DNA of 64,000 bases from Halomonas rhizosphaerae. Lineage in GTDB: Bacteria; Pseudomonadota; Gammaproteobacteria; Pseudomonadales; Halomonadaceae. Position 1 is the stretch's first letter, and every line of letters starts with the position of its first letter. The stretch spans positions 1 to 64,000 of the forward strand of contig NZ_JASCQP010000025.1 of NCBI RefSeq assembly GCF_030010555.1, given 5' to 3'. Shown one piece after another: positions 7,806-16,543 of this stretch. The position numbers and the translations under genes were made by a program. The notes under the pieces were generated by a model. The model was not told where the DNA came from. It ran no database searches and saw only the letters and a program-made list of their open reading frames with translations.

Positions 7806-9536
7806 ATGACCACCGACACCGCCCCCAACCGCCGCCTGATCAAGTGGTTCATCGGCACGGCGATCTTCACCTTTACCGTGCTGCTGCATGTCACCTTCCC
7901 AAACTTGGGTGGTACCGGGCTTCGCATGCCTCATAACGCTGCCGTGTGGATAGGCTTCGGGCTGATGATGGCGCTGGCCATGTGGCCCGCCACCCGCGGT
8001 GTGATCCGCTACAGCAAGTTCCATATCGGGCTTGGCTTACTGCTGCTCGCCCTGTGGCTGCCCTTCCTGTGGACCTGGAACGAGGCCTCGCTGATCGCCC
8101 TGCCACGGATGCTGACGGTCACTGCCGGCGCCATCCTGCTGCTGGGGCTGGCCCAGTTACAGTTGACCCGCCGCGACTGGTGGTGGCTGGGAATGGCCAT
8201 CCTGCTCGGCGCCTTGATAGAAACCGCGCTCTGCTATGCGCAACTCTACCTACTGGAGCCGGGAAACTGGCTCGGCTACGACGTCGAACGCCAGCAACCC
8301 TATGGCATCTTCCAGCAGCGTAACGTGCTGGCCAGCTTCCTGGTCACTGGCCTGGCAGTGTCGGCCTGGCTGATCGGCGAGGCACAACGAGGCTGGGAAC
8401 GCGCCACCTCGCTACTGGCTCCACTGTTCATGCCGGCCATCCTGTGGTTCGCAGGCTCGGTCACCGGCTGGCTGGCCACGTTGGTTGTGCTTCCTCTGCT
8501 GTTGATTCACTTGCGTGGTCATGATCGTCGAGCCTTCAAGATTTGGGGGGTCGCCCTGTTGATGGGGTTACTCTTCGCGTGTGCCCTCTGGGCATTGGAA
8601 GCCCTGGGCAGCCCAAGAAGCCTCGAATCCTTTTCCAGGACTTCCGGCTATCGCCAGTATGTCTACACCCACGGCCTGAAGATGATCGCCGAGCAACCCC
8701 TTTTCGGCTGGGGGTATGGGCGCTTTCAGCACGACTTCCTGCACAGTTTTGCCGACTGGCGAGCCGCACAACCGATCAACCAGCCGGATATCGTCGAGCC
8801 CTATATCGTCGAGAACTATGCCCATCCTCACAATGAGCTATTGCTCTGGGGTATCGAGGGGGGGGTACTGCCGATGCTGGCGATACTCTCCTTCACCGGG
8901 TGGGTGGTTTGGCGACTCTGGGCCCATGGCCCTATCGGAGAAAGTTTGCTGCTCACCGCCCTGTTGCTACCGCTAGCACTACATGCGATGACGGAACTCC
9001 CTTTCTATCACTCACAGTTAAACTGGCTGACATTTCTCTTATTACTGGGCAAGATCACGAGCCGACGCTGGCAGGTAAGGGAGAAACACAACCGATATAC
9101 CTCAGCCATTAGGGTAAGCGCCGGACTAGGAGTACCGATATTATGGATTTTCATGACGACGCATCTACATACGCTCTGGCAAGTGACGTCTCATATTAAA
9201 ACACAGGGACAAGATAGCAGTGCACTGGCAAAAGTCGTAAACCCCTTAGGCATCCCTCATGATCTTCAGTTTCTCGTCATGTCGCAACAGCTTGCTGTAG
9301 CAAGAGCTCTAGAGATGGAAATGGCAGTGCAGGACTATCAAGAATGGGCGGAAAGTGAAGCAAGAAAAGTGCCCTCACCAGAACTATATATCAAACAACT
9401 CGAAGCCAAATACTTCAACCAAAGCAAAGCCCCGGAGTTAGTGGAGAAAATAGAGCATCTATTCTCGGGAAACCGTATCTCAACTCAAGCTATCGAAAGA
9501 ACAGTCAATAAAAACGAGAAAGGGAGAGCTGATTGA
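7806..9536 (+). CDS. PglL-type O-oligosaccharyltransferase (pilin glycosylation ligase)
   Basis: A 576-residue polytopic membrane protein of the Wzy/WaaL/PglL superfamily, with about ten hydrophobic segments in residues 12-430 and a long soluble tail. In the large periplasmic loop the family motif YAHPHNELLLWGIEGG carries the conserved histidine. Such enzymes move a lipid-linked glycan onto pilin or other periplasmic proteins. The pilin gene pilA lies about 1 kb downstream, which supports a pilin ligase over an O-antigen ligase. Start at 7806 is chosen because AGGGA lies upstream; an ATG at 7764 lacks a ribosome site. The last 450 bases are richer in A and T than the rest, suggesting a variable or acquired 3' part. 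Confidence 0.78.
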   Translation: MTTDTAPNRRLIKWFIGTAIFTFTVLLHVTFPNLGGTGLRMPHNAAVWIGFGLMMALAMWPATRGVIRYSKFHIGLGLLLLALWLPFLWTWNEASLIALPRMLTVTAGAILLLGLAQLQLTRRDWWWLGMAILLGALIETALCYAQLYLLEPGNWLGYDVERQQPYGIFQQRNVLASFLVTGLAVSAWLIGEAQRGWERATSLLAPLFMPAILWFAGSVTGWLATLVVLPLLLIHLRGHDRRAFKIWGVALLMGLLFACALWALEALGSPRSLESFSRTSGYRQYVYTHGLKMIAEQPLFGWGYGRFQHDFLHSFADWRAAQPINQPDIVEPYIVENYAHPHNELLLWGIEGGVLPMLAILSFTGWVVWRLWAHGPIGESLLLTALLLPLALHAMTELPFYHSQLNWLTFLLLLGKITSRRWQVREKHNRYTSAIRVSAGLGVPILWIFMTTHLHTLWQVTSHIKTQGQDSSALAKVVNPLGIPHDLQFLVMSQQLAVARALEMEMAVQDYQEWAESEARKVPSPELYIKQLEAKYFNQSKAPELVEKIEHLFSGNRISTQAIERTVNKNEKGRAD

Positions 9537-9643
9537 TCACGGAAACACCTTTATATTATAGAATCACGATTGATAAAATGACGGCGGTTTCAAGTTACAA
9601 GTGCAACGCTATTGAAAGGTGCTCGGACCTGCGACCGACTTCT

Positions 9644-9663
9644 TGATCATCCGGGCCCCGACA
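9644..9663. repeat. Solo IS481-type terminal repeat relic
   Basis: The reverse complement reads TGTCGGGGCCCGGATGATCA, matching the left end of the IS at 1-1076 at 18 of 20 positions. No transposase adjoins it, so it would be a leftover end. Confidence 0.45.
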
Positions 9664-9776
9664 CCTACGCGTGAAATGGGCATGGGACGCTCTCCTCTGC
9701 CAGTGGCCTCTCACCGCTCAGTGTGGCGCAATGACGCCGGGATTGGGTGGGGAGGACTCCATCCCATTGTTTACGG

Positions 9777-9954
9777 CAAAGTCATGGGCCGGGCAGGCCT
9801 CGCCGCACTAAGGGCATGGGTAGAGGCTGCCCCGCTCGGCTTCGACGTAGAGGTCCAACCGTTGGGGCGGCACGGAGGTATCCAGGTGCTGGTCCTTGAG
9901 GATCCAGGGCGCTTCCAGGCCCAGGCCGAGAATCAGAATCTGGGTGCCGTCCAT
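9777..9954 (-). pseudogene. ISL3-family transposase N-terminal relic (copy 1)
   Basis: The frame from ATG at 9954 reads MDGTQILILGLGLEAPWI, then DTSVPPQRLDLYVEAERG, SLYPCP, a TAG stop at 9808-9810, and CGEACPAHDFA beyond it. The pattern LGLEAPW, ERGSLYPCPxCG and CPAHDF is that of the zinc-finger start of ISL3 transposases. The stop splits the zinc ligands and the rest of the gene is missing. A good AGGAGGT ribosome site survives upstream. Confidence 0.7.
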
Positions 9955-10264
9955 GCCATACCTCCTGTCCATGTGGAGGTCATATCCTGGCCCAGGTCAG
10001 GGGGCGAATTCCACACCCAACGACGACGAAGAGCCAGAATTGAACCCTCCGTGATCTCATCAGGAGGGTCCATTCATGTACCAACCCGGATATAAGGTTC
10101 CCCACACTCAGGTACAAGGGGAACCTTCAGAGCCCAGCGGGTGACGCCGCCATGCTCGGCTGAAGACCTGTGGCTGGGGCGTCAAGCGCATCGCCACCGT
10201 TGTAGACATAGAGACCCGGGCGGTGCGCAACATGGAGGTATCCAAGGTGGTGGTCCTTGAGTAC

Positions 10265-10324
10265 TTAGGGCGCTTCCAGGCCCATGCCGAGGGTCAGAAT
10301 CTGGATGCTTGCTGTCCATGTCAT
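10265..10324 (-). pseudogene. ISL3-family transposase N-terminal relic (copy 2)
   Basis: Reads TASIQILTLGMGLEAP and then a TAA stop, in the same place where copy 1 has LILGLGLEAPW. Surrounding DNA (about 10229-10395) aligns with copy 1 and its upstream DNA with scattered substitutions and small gaps, so this is a duplicated, decayed element start. Confidence 0.6.
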
Positions 10325-10529
10325 GTTTCCTGTCATCGTGGAGGCCATACCATAGTCCAAGGGGGTGAGTTCCACACCCAACGACGAAGAGCCAATATAT
10401 ACCAAGCGGGTAGCCAGCCACTTATGACTTGACACTTTAGAAAAGAGCAACAGCGGCTAGCATACTTGCCAGCCGCTGAAGAACCCAAGCTAGATGTGAA
10501 ACGAGGTTCTTTACTTTATCTATCAAATG

Positions 10530-10991
10530 TTATCGACAATTAGCTGGCACTTGCCGAACTTCAAAATTACTGACAATACTACATGTCCAAGAAATGCTCT
10601 GTGACTCCTCTGCTGCTTGAAGCTCAAGCGTACCAGCGGGGTCTACAACGTTTGTTGTGTACAAAATGTCAATATCGTTTGCAGTAGCACCTCCGCCATT
10701 GATAGTTACACTAGTAATATTCTCAGTGGCGAATGAAGCGGCAGTACCATAACCTATAGAGGCAGCAGAAGGCCACTCTCCTTCTGAAGAATAGTATTCT
10801 GCAATAGCCAAACGGACGGGCTGAACTAGATTAAGACCCTCTGTAACTCTAGCTCGTGTAGTATAGTCTTGGTATCGGGGAATAGCTAAAGCAGCCAAAA
10901 TCCCGATAATCGCCACCACGATCATCAGCTCGATCAGGGTAAAACCGCCCTGCCCGGTCTTAACGTATTTCTGCATGCCCTGTTTTTTCAT
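10530..10991 (-). CDS. pilA: Type IV pilin PilA
   Basis: A 153-residue major-pilin-like protein. The prepilin leader ends GQGG, followed by [20 protein letters not shown], the classic cleavage and methylation site (F17 after cleavage at G16, E21 as the fifth mature residue) and hydrophobic assembly helix. Two cysteines near the end (in SWTCSIV and PANCR) would close the D-region disulfide loop. It forms the shaft of type IV pili for twitching, attachment or DNA uptake. The start at 10991 has AGGA just upstream; ATG at 10976 is an alternative. Divergent from pilB-pilC and near a PglL-type ligase, so it is probably glycosylated. The variable part is AT-richer than its neighbours, as is common for pilins. 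Confidence 0.95.
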   Translation of the reverse strand: MKKQGMQKYVKTGQGGFTLIELMIVVAIIGILAALAIPRYQDYTTRARVTEGLNLVQPVRLAIAEYYSSEGEWPSAASIGYGTAASFATENITSVTINGGGATANDIDILYTTNVVDPAGTLELQAAEESQSISWTCSIVSNFEVRQVPANCR

Positions 10992-11395
10992 TATCCTGCC
11001 CCTTGCTCCTGTCCGCCGTGGCGCGTCTGGCGTAAGCCTTCTTCTCGTCGCCCGTGCGGGTTAATGTTTGATGGCAGATCAGAGTCGGTAGCCTCGTCAT
11101 CGCGCTGCAAGCAGCGCTCCCACAAAAAGCCCCTCGCCCTGCCACCGGGTTCATCGAGCGTCATGCCGCCCGGTAAAGGTTACATTAATTTACGATCTGC
11201 AACCTTGCAAGAGGCATTGTAGCCGAAAGGTGAGTGAGTAGCAGAATTTTCATACTAGTGTATGAGCCGAAGTGCGAGGAAAAGGTTGAAGGAGCGTGGC
11301 GTGGCGCTGGGCGGGGGTGGGCCACAGGGGCTAGAATCAGCGCAGACGACACACTCCAGCTTCAGCTGCACCATGCTGCGACACCATGAGGCGCC
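10992..11395. promoter_or_regulatory. Divergent pilA/pilB control region with one REP
   Basis: About 400 bases between two divergent pilus genes. It must hold the pilA and pilB promoters, but I cannot place a convincing sigma-54 or sigma-70 box. A single REP copy lies at about 11098-11123 (TCGCGCTGCAAGCAGCGCTC). The stretch at 11170-11260 is AT-rich. Confidence 0.45.
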
Positions 11396-13192
11396 ATGAA
11401 CGATTACCGCCCCCCCTCTCCCGAGATGCCCCCGGCCGCGCCGGAGCCCACACATACCGCGTTGCATGGCGCTACCCATCGCCACGGGCTGCGCGGGCTG
11501 GCCCGTCGCCTGGTGACCGACGGCCTGCTCGGCGAGGCGGCGGCGGTGCGCGCCGAGTCTGAAGCCCGCGAGGCGGAGATGTCGCTGCTCGAGCACCTGA
11601 TCGAGGCGGGCATGGTGCCGGCGCGCAGGGCCACGCTCTCCGCCGCCTGGGAGTATGGCTTGCCGATCATCGACCTGGACGCCATCCGCCTGGAGAGCCT
11701 GCCGCCGGCGGCGGACTACCCGGACAAGATCCTGCGCCGGCTGGGAGTACTGCCGCTGGTGCGCCACGGCCATCGCCTCACCGTGGCGGTGCCCTACCCC
11801 TCGACTCTCGCCCTGCTGGACGAGCTGCAGTTTGCCACCGGCCTGACGCCGGAAGGCGTGCTGGCCCCGGTGGATCAGCTCGGCCCGGTGCTGGAGGGGT
11901 ATCTCGCCCGCAGCGAGCGCAGCATGCTCGACGAGCTGGGCGACGTCGACGACGCCGTGGGCCAACTGGCCTTCGACGAGGGCGTGGTGGACGCCAACGA
12001 CGAGCAGGCGGCGGTGGCCGCGGCCGGCGACGACGCGCCCATCGTCAAGTTCGTCAACAAGATCCTGCTGGACGCCATCCATCGTGGCGCCTCGGACATC
12101 CACTTCGAGCCCTACGAGACCAGCTACCGGGTGCGCTTTCGCATCGATGGCATCCTCCACGACGTGGCCCACCCGCCCTTCGCCATGCGCTCGCGCATCT
12201 CGGCGCGCCTCAAGGTGATGTCGCGGCTGGACATCTCGGAGCGCCGCCTGCCCCAGGACGGCGCCATCAAGCTCAAGCTCTCCACTACCCGCTCCATCGA
12301 CTTCCGCGTCAACTCGCTGCCCACGGTCTACGGTGAGAAGGTGGTGCTGCGTATCCTCGACCCCAGCTCCGCCCAGTTGGGCATCGAGCAGCTGGGCTTC
12401 ACACCGGAACAGAAGGCGATGTATGAGGGAGTGCTCGACGACCCCCAGGGCATGATACTCGTCACCGGCCCCACCGGCAGCGGCAAGACGGTGACCCTCT
12501 ATACCGGCATCAACATCCTCAACCAGGTGGAGCGCAACATCTGCACCGCCGAGGATCCGGTGGAGATCAAGGTACCGGGGGTCAACCAGGTGAACGTGCT
12601 GCCCAAGATCGGCCTGGACTTCGCCAGCGCCTTGCGCGCCTTCCTGCGCCAGGACCCGGACGTAGTGATGGTCGGCGAGATCCGCGACCTGGAGACCGCC
12701 GAGATCGCCGTCAAGGCCTCCCAGACGGGCCACCTGGTGCTCAGCACGGTACATACCAACTCGGCGGCGGAAACGCTGACCCGCCTGGCCAACATGGGGG
12801 TGGCGCCGTTCAATATCGCGAGCTCCGTGAGCCTGATCATCGCCCAGCGCCTGGCGCGGCGGTTGTGCAAGCGCTGCAAGCAGCCGGCGGACATCCCTCG
12901 CGAGGTGTTGCTGCAGCAGGGCTTCACCGAGGAGGAGGTGGCCGGCGCCACCATCTATGAGCCGGTGGGCTGCAAGCATTGCACCCAGGGCTTCAAGGGC
13001 CGGGTGGGTATCTACGAGGTGGTGCCGATCAGTGACGACATGAGCCACCTGATCATGACCCAAGGCAACTCCCGGGACTTCGACGTCCAGGCACGAAAGG
13101 AGGGCCACCCGGACCTGCGTAGAAGCGGGCTCTTGAAAGTAATGCAAGGGCTGACCAGCCTGGCCGAGGTGAACCGGGTGACGAAGGACTAG
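11396..13192 (+). CDS. pilB: Type IV pilus assembly ATPase PilB
   Basis: A 598-residue cytoplasmic hexameric ATPase that powers pilus extension. It has the N-terminal T2SSE-N region, then the ATPase core: Walker A GPTGSGKT at about residues 358-365, Asp box CTAEDPVEIK, Walker B with PDVVMVGEIRDLETAEIA, His box TGHLVLSTVHTN, and the tetracysteine zinc site CKRCK...CKHC near residues 495-530. All are intact. Lies directly upstream of pilC. The TAG stop shares its G with the first unit of the 8-bp array that follows. The C-terminal end (HPDLRRSGLLKVMQGLTSL) matches PilB. Confidence 0.97.
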   Translation: MNDYRPPSPEMPPAAPEPTHTALHGATHRHGLRGLARRLVTDGLLGEAAAVRAESEAREAEMSLLEHLIEAGMVPARRATLSAAWEYGLPIIDLDAIRLESLPPAADYPDKILRRLGVLPLVRHGHRLTVAVPYPSTLALLDELQFATGLTPEGVLAPVDQLGPVLEGYLARSERSMLDELGDVDDAVGQLAFDEGVVDANDEQAAVAAAGDDAPIVKFVNKILLDAIHRGASDIHFEPYETSYRVRFRIDGILHDVAHPPFAMRSRISARLKVMSRLDISERRLPQDGAIKLKLSTTRSIDFRVNSLPTVYGEKVVLRILDPSSAQLGIEQLGFTPEQKAMYEGVLDDPQGMILVTGPTGSGKTVTLYTGINILNQVERNICTAEDPVEIKVPGVNQVNVLPKIGLDFASALRAFLRQDPDVVMVGEIRDLETAEIAVKASQTGHLVLSTVHTNSAAETLTRLANMGVAPFNIASSVSLIIAQRLARRLCKRCKQPADIPREVLLQQGFTEEEVAGATIYEPVGCKHCTQGFKGRVGIYEVVPISDDMSHLIMTQGNSRDFDVQARKEGHPDLRRSGLLKVMQGLTSLAEVNRVTKD

Positions 13193-13292
13193 CGGCCAAG
13201 CGGCCAAGCGGCCAAGCGGCCAAGCGGCCAAGCGGCCAAGCGGCCAAGCGGCCAAGCGGCCAAGCGGCCAAGCGGCCAAGCGGCCAAGCGGC
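13192..13292. repeat. 8-bp tandem array upstream of pilC
   Basis: Twelve perfect head-to-tail copies of GCGGCCAA from 13192 to 13287, then a partial GCGGC. The first base is also the last base of the pilB stop codon. The same unit in the same orientation forms a second array just after pilC. No sign of a CRISPR, since there are no spacers. Confidence 0.95.
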
Positions 13293-13298
13293 ACAGTA

Positions 13299-13483
13299 TT
13301 GTAGGAGCGATGCTCGGATCGCGAATTATTTGTTCCGGCAACCAATCGCTGTGCAAGCACAGCTCCCACAATGGGCTCAGTGGCGGCATCAGCACCTGTG
13401 GGAGCGATGCTCGCATCGCGATAGGCATCGGCCACCGTCAATGACGGTGGTACTTCACGCCGTACAAGCACGGCGCCCACTAC
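13299..13483. repeat. REP cluster between pilB and pilC
   Basis: Paired REP units: TGTAGGAGCGATGCTCGGAT with inverted CGCTGTGCAAGCACAGCTCC (about 13299-13371), then TGTGGGAGCGATGCTCGCAT and inverted GCCGTACAAGCACGGCGCCC (about 13398-13483). They separate pilB from pilC and could shape mRNA stability. Confidence 0.75.
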
Positions 13484-13545
13484 TCCAATCACCAACCGCC
13501 GTGCAAGACGCTGACAAACCACAACGCGGGGACAGGGAAATGAAC

Positions 13546-14778
13546 ATGGCAACATCGACCATGCGCAAGTCACAGAAGACCAAGCTCTACCGCTGGCGCT
13601 GGACGGGCAAGGGACCCAACGGCCGCAAGGTGGGGGGCGAGATCATCGCCCCCCGGAGGGCCGAGGTGGAGAAGGTCCTCTCCGGCCAGAACATCATGGT
13701 CAAGCAGATCCGCCGCAAGAGCGGGATCGGCGGAGGCATGGGCAAGATCAAGCCAAAGGACATCATGCTATTCGCGCGCCAGATGGCGACCATGATCCGC
13801 GCCGGCGTGCCGGTGTTGCAGGCCTTCCAGGTGGTGGCGGAGAGCCTCAAGAAGCCGGCGATGAGCGCACTGGTGCAGGAGCTGATGAACGACGTAGCCG
13901 CCGGTGCCAGCTTCTCCGAGGCGCTCAGGCGCCATCCGGAGCACTTCGACCGGCTGTTCGCCAACATGGTGGAGGCCGGGGAGCAGTCGGGCTCGCTTGA
14001 CCGCATGCTCGAACGGGTGGCGACGTACAAGGAGAAGATCGAGTCGCTCAAGAGCCGGGTCAAGAAGGCGCTCTGGTATCCCGCGGCGGTGATCGCGGTG
14101 GGCATCGGCGTCACCGCCCTGCTGCTGATCAAGGTAGTGCCCCAGTTCGAGAGCCTCTTCCAGGGCTTCGGCGCCGAGCTCCCCGCCATGACCCGCATGA
14201 CCATCTCGCTGTCGGAGTTCGCCCAGCAATACTGGTGGTGGGGCCTGCTGGGTTTCGCGGCCTTCATCTTCTTGATCCGCACCGGCATGAAAAAATCCGA
14301 GGCCTTCCGTTTCCGCATGCACAAGCTGGCACTGCGCATCCCGGTGATCGGCGACATCCTCGACAAGTCCTCGGTGGCGCGCTACTCGCGTACGCTGGCC
14401 ACCACCTTCGGCGCCGGCGTGCCGCTGGTGGAGGCACTGGAGACCGCCGAGGGCGCAGCGGGCAACATGGTCTACGAGCGCGCCATCGCCCAGATCCGCG
14501 AGGACGTGGCCACCGGCCAGCAGCTCAACTTCGCCATGCGCCTGACCGAGCAGTTCCCGGCGCTGGCGGTGCAGATGGTGGGCATCGGCGAGGAGGCCGG
14601 CTCGCTTGACGCCATGCTCAACCGCGTGGCGGACTACTACGAGGAGGAGGTCGACAACAAGGTGGATACCCTCACCTCGCTGCTCGAGCCCTTCATCATC
14701 GTGGTGCTGGGCGTGCTGGTCGGCGGCCTGGTAATCTCGATGTACCTGCCGATCTTCGAGCTGGGGAGCGTGATTTAA
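13546..14778 (+). CDS. pilC: Type IV pilus inner-membrane platform protein PilC
   Basis: A 410-residue GspF-family membrane protein. It has two repeated cytoplasmic helical domains (FARQMATMIRAGVPVLQAFQ and YSRTLATTFGAGVPLVEALE) and three transmembrane segments, the last near the end (LEPFIIVVLGVLVGGLVISM). It anchors PilB and helps draw pilin from the membrane. Start choice: AGGGA at 13534-13538 is spaced well for ATG 13546 and too close to ATG 13540. About 350 bases of tandem repeat and REP DNA separate it from pilB, which is unusual, because pilB, pilC and pilD are normally tightly packed. No pilD follows. Confidence 0.95.
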   Translation: MATSTMRKSQKTKLYRWRWTGKGPNGRKVGGEIIAPRRAEVEKVLSGQNIMVKQIRRKSGIGGGMGKIKPKDIMLFARQMATMIRAGVPVLQAFQVVAESLKKPAMSALVQELMNDVAAGASFSEALRRHPEHFDRLFANMVEAGEQSGSLDRMLERVATYKEKIESLKSRVKKALWYPAAVIAVGIGVTALLLIKVVPQFESLFQGFGAELPAMTRMTISLSEFAQQYWWWGLLGFAAFIFLIRTGMKKSEAFRFRMHKLALRIPVIGDILDKSSVARYSRTLATTFGAGVPLVEALETAEGAAGNMVYERAIAQIREDVATGQQLNFAMRLTEQFPALAVQMVGIGEEAGSLDAMLNRVADYYEEEVDNKVDTLTSLLEPFIIVVLGVLVGGLVISMYLPIFELGSVI

Positions 14779-14780
14779 CA

Positions 14781-14861
14781 AAGCGGCCAAGCGGCCAAGC
14801 GGCCAAGCGGCCAAGCGGCCAAGCGGCCAAGCGGCCAAGCGGCCAAGCGGCCAAGCGGCCA
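14781..14861. repeat. 8-bp tandem array downstream of pilC
   Basis: Nine perfect copies of GCGGCCAA (14783-14854) and seven bases of a tenth, beginning a few bases after the pilC stop. Same unit and orientation as at 13192-13292. Confidence 0.95.
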
Positions 14862-14909
14862 GCCGAGGATATAAAGGACCAGGAATCTGATCCAATAGGA
14901 GGGTTGAGC

Positions 14910-15101
14910 ATGCGCACCACCTATGACGAGGCGGATGACATCCTGGTCCTGCACCTTGCAGACAAGCCGATCGTTCGTGAGCGCTCCCAGGACTGGTATA
15001 CCCATATCAGCTATGCAGAGGATGGCACCATTGTGGAGGTGGTGATCCTGGAAGCCTCGAAACAGGGCGCCTGGCCGCTGCTCAAGAGCGAGGCGGCGTG
15101 A
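14910..15101 (+). CDS. DUF2283 family protein
   Basis: A 63-residue protein matching the DUF2283 pattern: an opening MRTTYDEADDILVLHLAD and a middle GTIVEVVILEAS. Function unknown; such proteins often sit next to toxin-antitoxin-like pairs, but no partner is seen here. A strong AGGAGGG ribosome site lies 6 bases before the ATG. It follows the second 8-bp array and precedes a REP pair. Confidence 0.75.
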   Translation: MRTTYDEADDILVLHLADKPIVRERSQDWYTHISYAEDGTIVEVVILEASKQGAWPLLKSEAA

Positions 15102-15153
15102 TTTAGCGCCGAGCGCATTATGTCAATCGCCGCTCCCATAACATGCAGGTGGT

Positions 15154-15223
15154 TTTGTGGGAGCGGTGCTTGCACCGCGAAAGGCGGAGGCACCGCATCG
15201 CCGTGCAAGCACGGCTCCTACAA
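15154..15223. repeat. REP pair (BIME-like)
   Basis: TTGTGGGAGCGGTGCTTGCA and an inverted copy CCGTGCAAGCACGGCTCCTA separated by a short spacer, between the DUF2283 gene and the L,D-transpeptidase gene (convergent). Confidence 0.75.
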
Positions 15224-15241
15224 CACACTGCCCGTTGCCCT

Positions 15242-15760
15242 TCAATCGTGAATCCATACCGGCGTGCCCGGCATGGCGATCTCGAACAGCGCCAGCAGCT
15301 CACTATCGCGCACACGGATGCAGCCATGGGAGCGGGCCACCCCCATGGGCTCGCTCGGCGGGGTGCCGTGCAGGTAGATGTAGCGACGCTGGGAGTCCAC
15401 CTTGCCGCCACGGTTGCGGCCCGGCTCCAGGCCGCTCAGCCAGAGGATGCGGGTGAGGATCCAGTCGCGGCCCGGATGCTCGGCCGCCAGGGCTTCGCTG
15501 AAGACCTCGCCGGTGGGCCGGCGCCCGCGGTAGACGGTGCCCGGCGGGTTGCCCGCCCCGATGGCGGCGCGAATGGTGTGCCAGCCCAGAGGCGTGGCAC
15601 CACTGCCCTCCTCCTCTCCGGTGCCGTTGGCGCCCGTGGAGACCTCGCAGGACCACTCGACCTCGCGCCCCCGCCAGACGGTGAGCCGCTGGGTGGCGGT
15701 GGCGATCTCCAGCCACACGCCCTCCTCCGGCGGCAGCTCGGTCAGCAGGGGGGTGCGCAT
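15242..15760 (-). CDS. L,D-transpeptidase (YkuD domain)
   Basis: A 172-residue YkuD-family protein. The active-site signature is complete: H131 in YLHGTPP and SHGCIRVRDSE with catalytic C148 and R150. Family members cross-link peptidoglycan stems (3-3 bonds) or attach lipoproteins. There is no visible signal peptide or membrane anchor, which is odd for a periplasmic enzyme; a group of similar short YkuD proteins shares this trait. Its ATG overlaps the psrA stop (TGATG), so the two genes are translationally coupled and probably under PsrA autoregulation. Confidence 0.85.
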   Translation of the reverse strand: MRTPLLTELPPEEGVWLEIATATQRLTVWRGREVEWSCEVSTGANGTGEEEGSGATPLGWHTIRAAIGAGNPPGTVYRGRRPTGEVFSEALAAEHPGRDWILTRILWLSGLEPGRNRGGKVDSQRRYIYLHGTPPSEPMGVARSHGCIRVRDSELLALFEIAMPGTPVWIHD

Positions 15761-16428
15761 CAGCCGGCCTCGCGCTGGGCCGGGGCGGGCTCGGGCAGCG
15801 GCGCGTTCATGGCCGCCACCACCACCGGACGCAGGCGACGCACCAGGTCGCGCACGCTGACGTGCTCGCCGTAGTCCTTCTCGGCGATATCGCGCAGGGC
15901 ATCCAGGCCGGAAAGCGTGAAGATCACCGTGCCCAACATGAAGTGCAGCCGCCAGAAGCGCTCGGCGTCGGGCAGTTCGGGCGTGGCCCGGCGCACCAGC
16001 TCGGTGAATCGGGTGAAGACGCTGCCGTACTCCTCCTGGATGTAGCGGCGCAGGTGCCCCTGGGCCTGGCTGTAGGCGAGCCCCAGCAGGCGCATGAACA
16101 CCTTGAGGCTGTGACGCTCCGCCGGCACCTCGAGCACGCTGCGCGCCATGGTCTCCAGCAGTTCCTCCAGCGGGATGACGCCGCCCTCGTGGCGCGCCTC
16201 GAGCTCGTCGAGCGCGGCGTGGAAGCGTACGGTGAAGGGGTCGAGGTAGCGCGCGAACACCGCCTGGATCAGCGACTTCTTGGAGCCGAAGTGGTAGTTG
16301 ACCGCCGCCAGGTTGACCTTGGCCTTGCTGGTGATGTTGCGCAGCGAGGTCTCGGCGAAGCCGCGCTCGGCGAACAGCACCTCGGCGGTATCGAGGATGC
16401 GCGTGACGGTGTCGGGCTGCTGGGCCAT
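15760..16428 (-). CDS. psrA: TetR-family regulator PsrA
   Basis: A 222-residue TetR-type repressor. The N-terminal helix-turn-helix (TSLRNITSKAKVNLAAVNYHFGSKKSLIQAVF) and following domain read like PsrA of Pseudomonas, which senses long-chain fatty acids and controls beta-oxidation and rpoS. Divergent placement next to lexA is also the Pseudomonas arrangement. An autoregulatory site of the PsrA type lies just upstream (16451-16464). Start at 16428 is set by MAQ..DTVTRIL homology and an AGGGAG ribosome site. Co-transcribed with the L,D-transpeptidase gene downstream. Confidence 0.88.
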   Translation of the reverse strand: MAQQPDTVTRILDTAEVLFAERGFAETSLRNITSKAKVNLAAVNYHFGSKKSLIQAVFARYLDPFTVRFHAALDELEARHEGGVIPLEELLETMARSVLEVPAERHSLKVFMRLLGLAYSQAQGHLRRYIQEEYGSVFTRFTELVRRATPELPDAERFWRLHFMLGTVIFTLSGLDALRDIAEKDYGEHVSVRDLVRRLRPVVVAAMNAPLPEPAPAQREAG

Positions 16429-16450
16429 GTGCAGCGGCTCCCTGTCATTG

Positions 16451-16464
16451 GAAACAATTGTTTG
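16451..16464. promoter_or_regulatory. PsrA-type operator
   Basis: GAAAC-AATT-GTTTG fits the published PsrA site pattern (G/C)AAAC-N2-4-GTTT(G/C) and lies 23 bases before the psrA start, so it probably mediates autorepression. Confidence 0.7.
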
Positions 16465-16543
16465 AATGTCCCGGGAGTGTATGACAGCCATGGGCGCGGC
16501 TCAATGCCGCAGGGTGGCGGACGTTTAAAACGGGGGCTAAAAG

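Larger units (their letters stand above)
9537..10529. other. Gene-free stretch with mobile-element relics
   Basis: About 990 bases between the PglL-type gene and pilA with no intact gene. It holds an isolated IS481-type end (9644-9663), two diverged copies of an ISL3-type transposase start on the minus strand (copy regions about 9868-10035 and 10229-10395), a 32-base hairpin whose arms AGGTTCCCC and GGGGAACCT lie near 10096-10127, and a plus-strand patch at 10163-10192 reading KTCGWGVKRI, similar to a later part of ISL3 transposases. Confidence 0.65.

Noticed and set aside
10992..11250. Sigma-54 promoter for pilA
   Set aside because: I looked for GG-N10-GC elements on the minus strand. Words such as TTGCAAGG-TTGCA are present, but the spacing does not fit, so no site is called.
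13192..13292. Possible CRISPR or protein-coding repeat in the 8-bp arrays
   Set aside because: Units are contiguous, without spacers. Translated repeats on the minus strand arise only because 24 bases equals three units.
11255..13573. 772-codon open frame on the minus strand containing repeats of LAAWPLGR
   Set aside because: It is antisense to pilB, extended by the 8-bp array, which is open in all frames. No start signal or family similarity; pilB on the other strand is certain.
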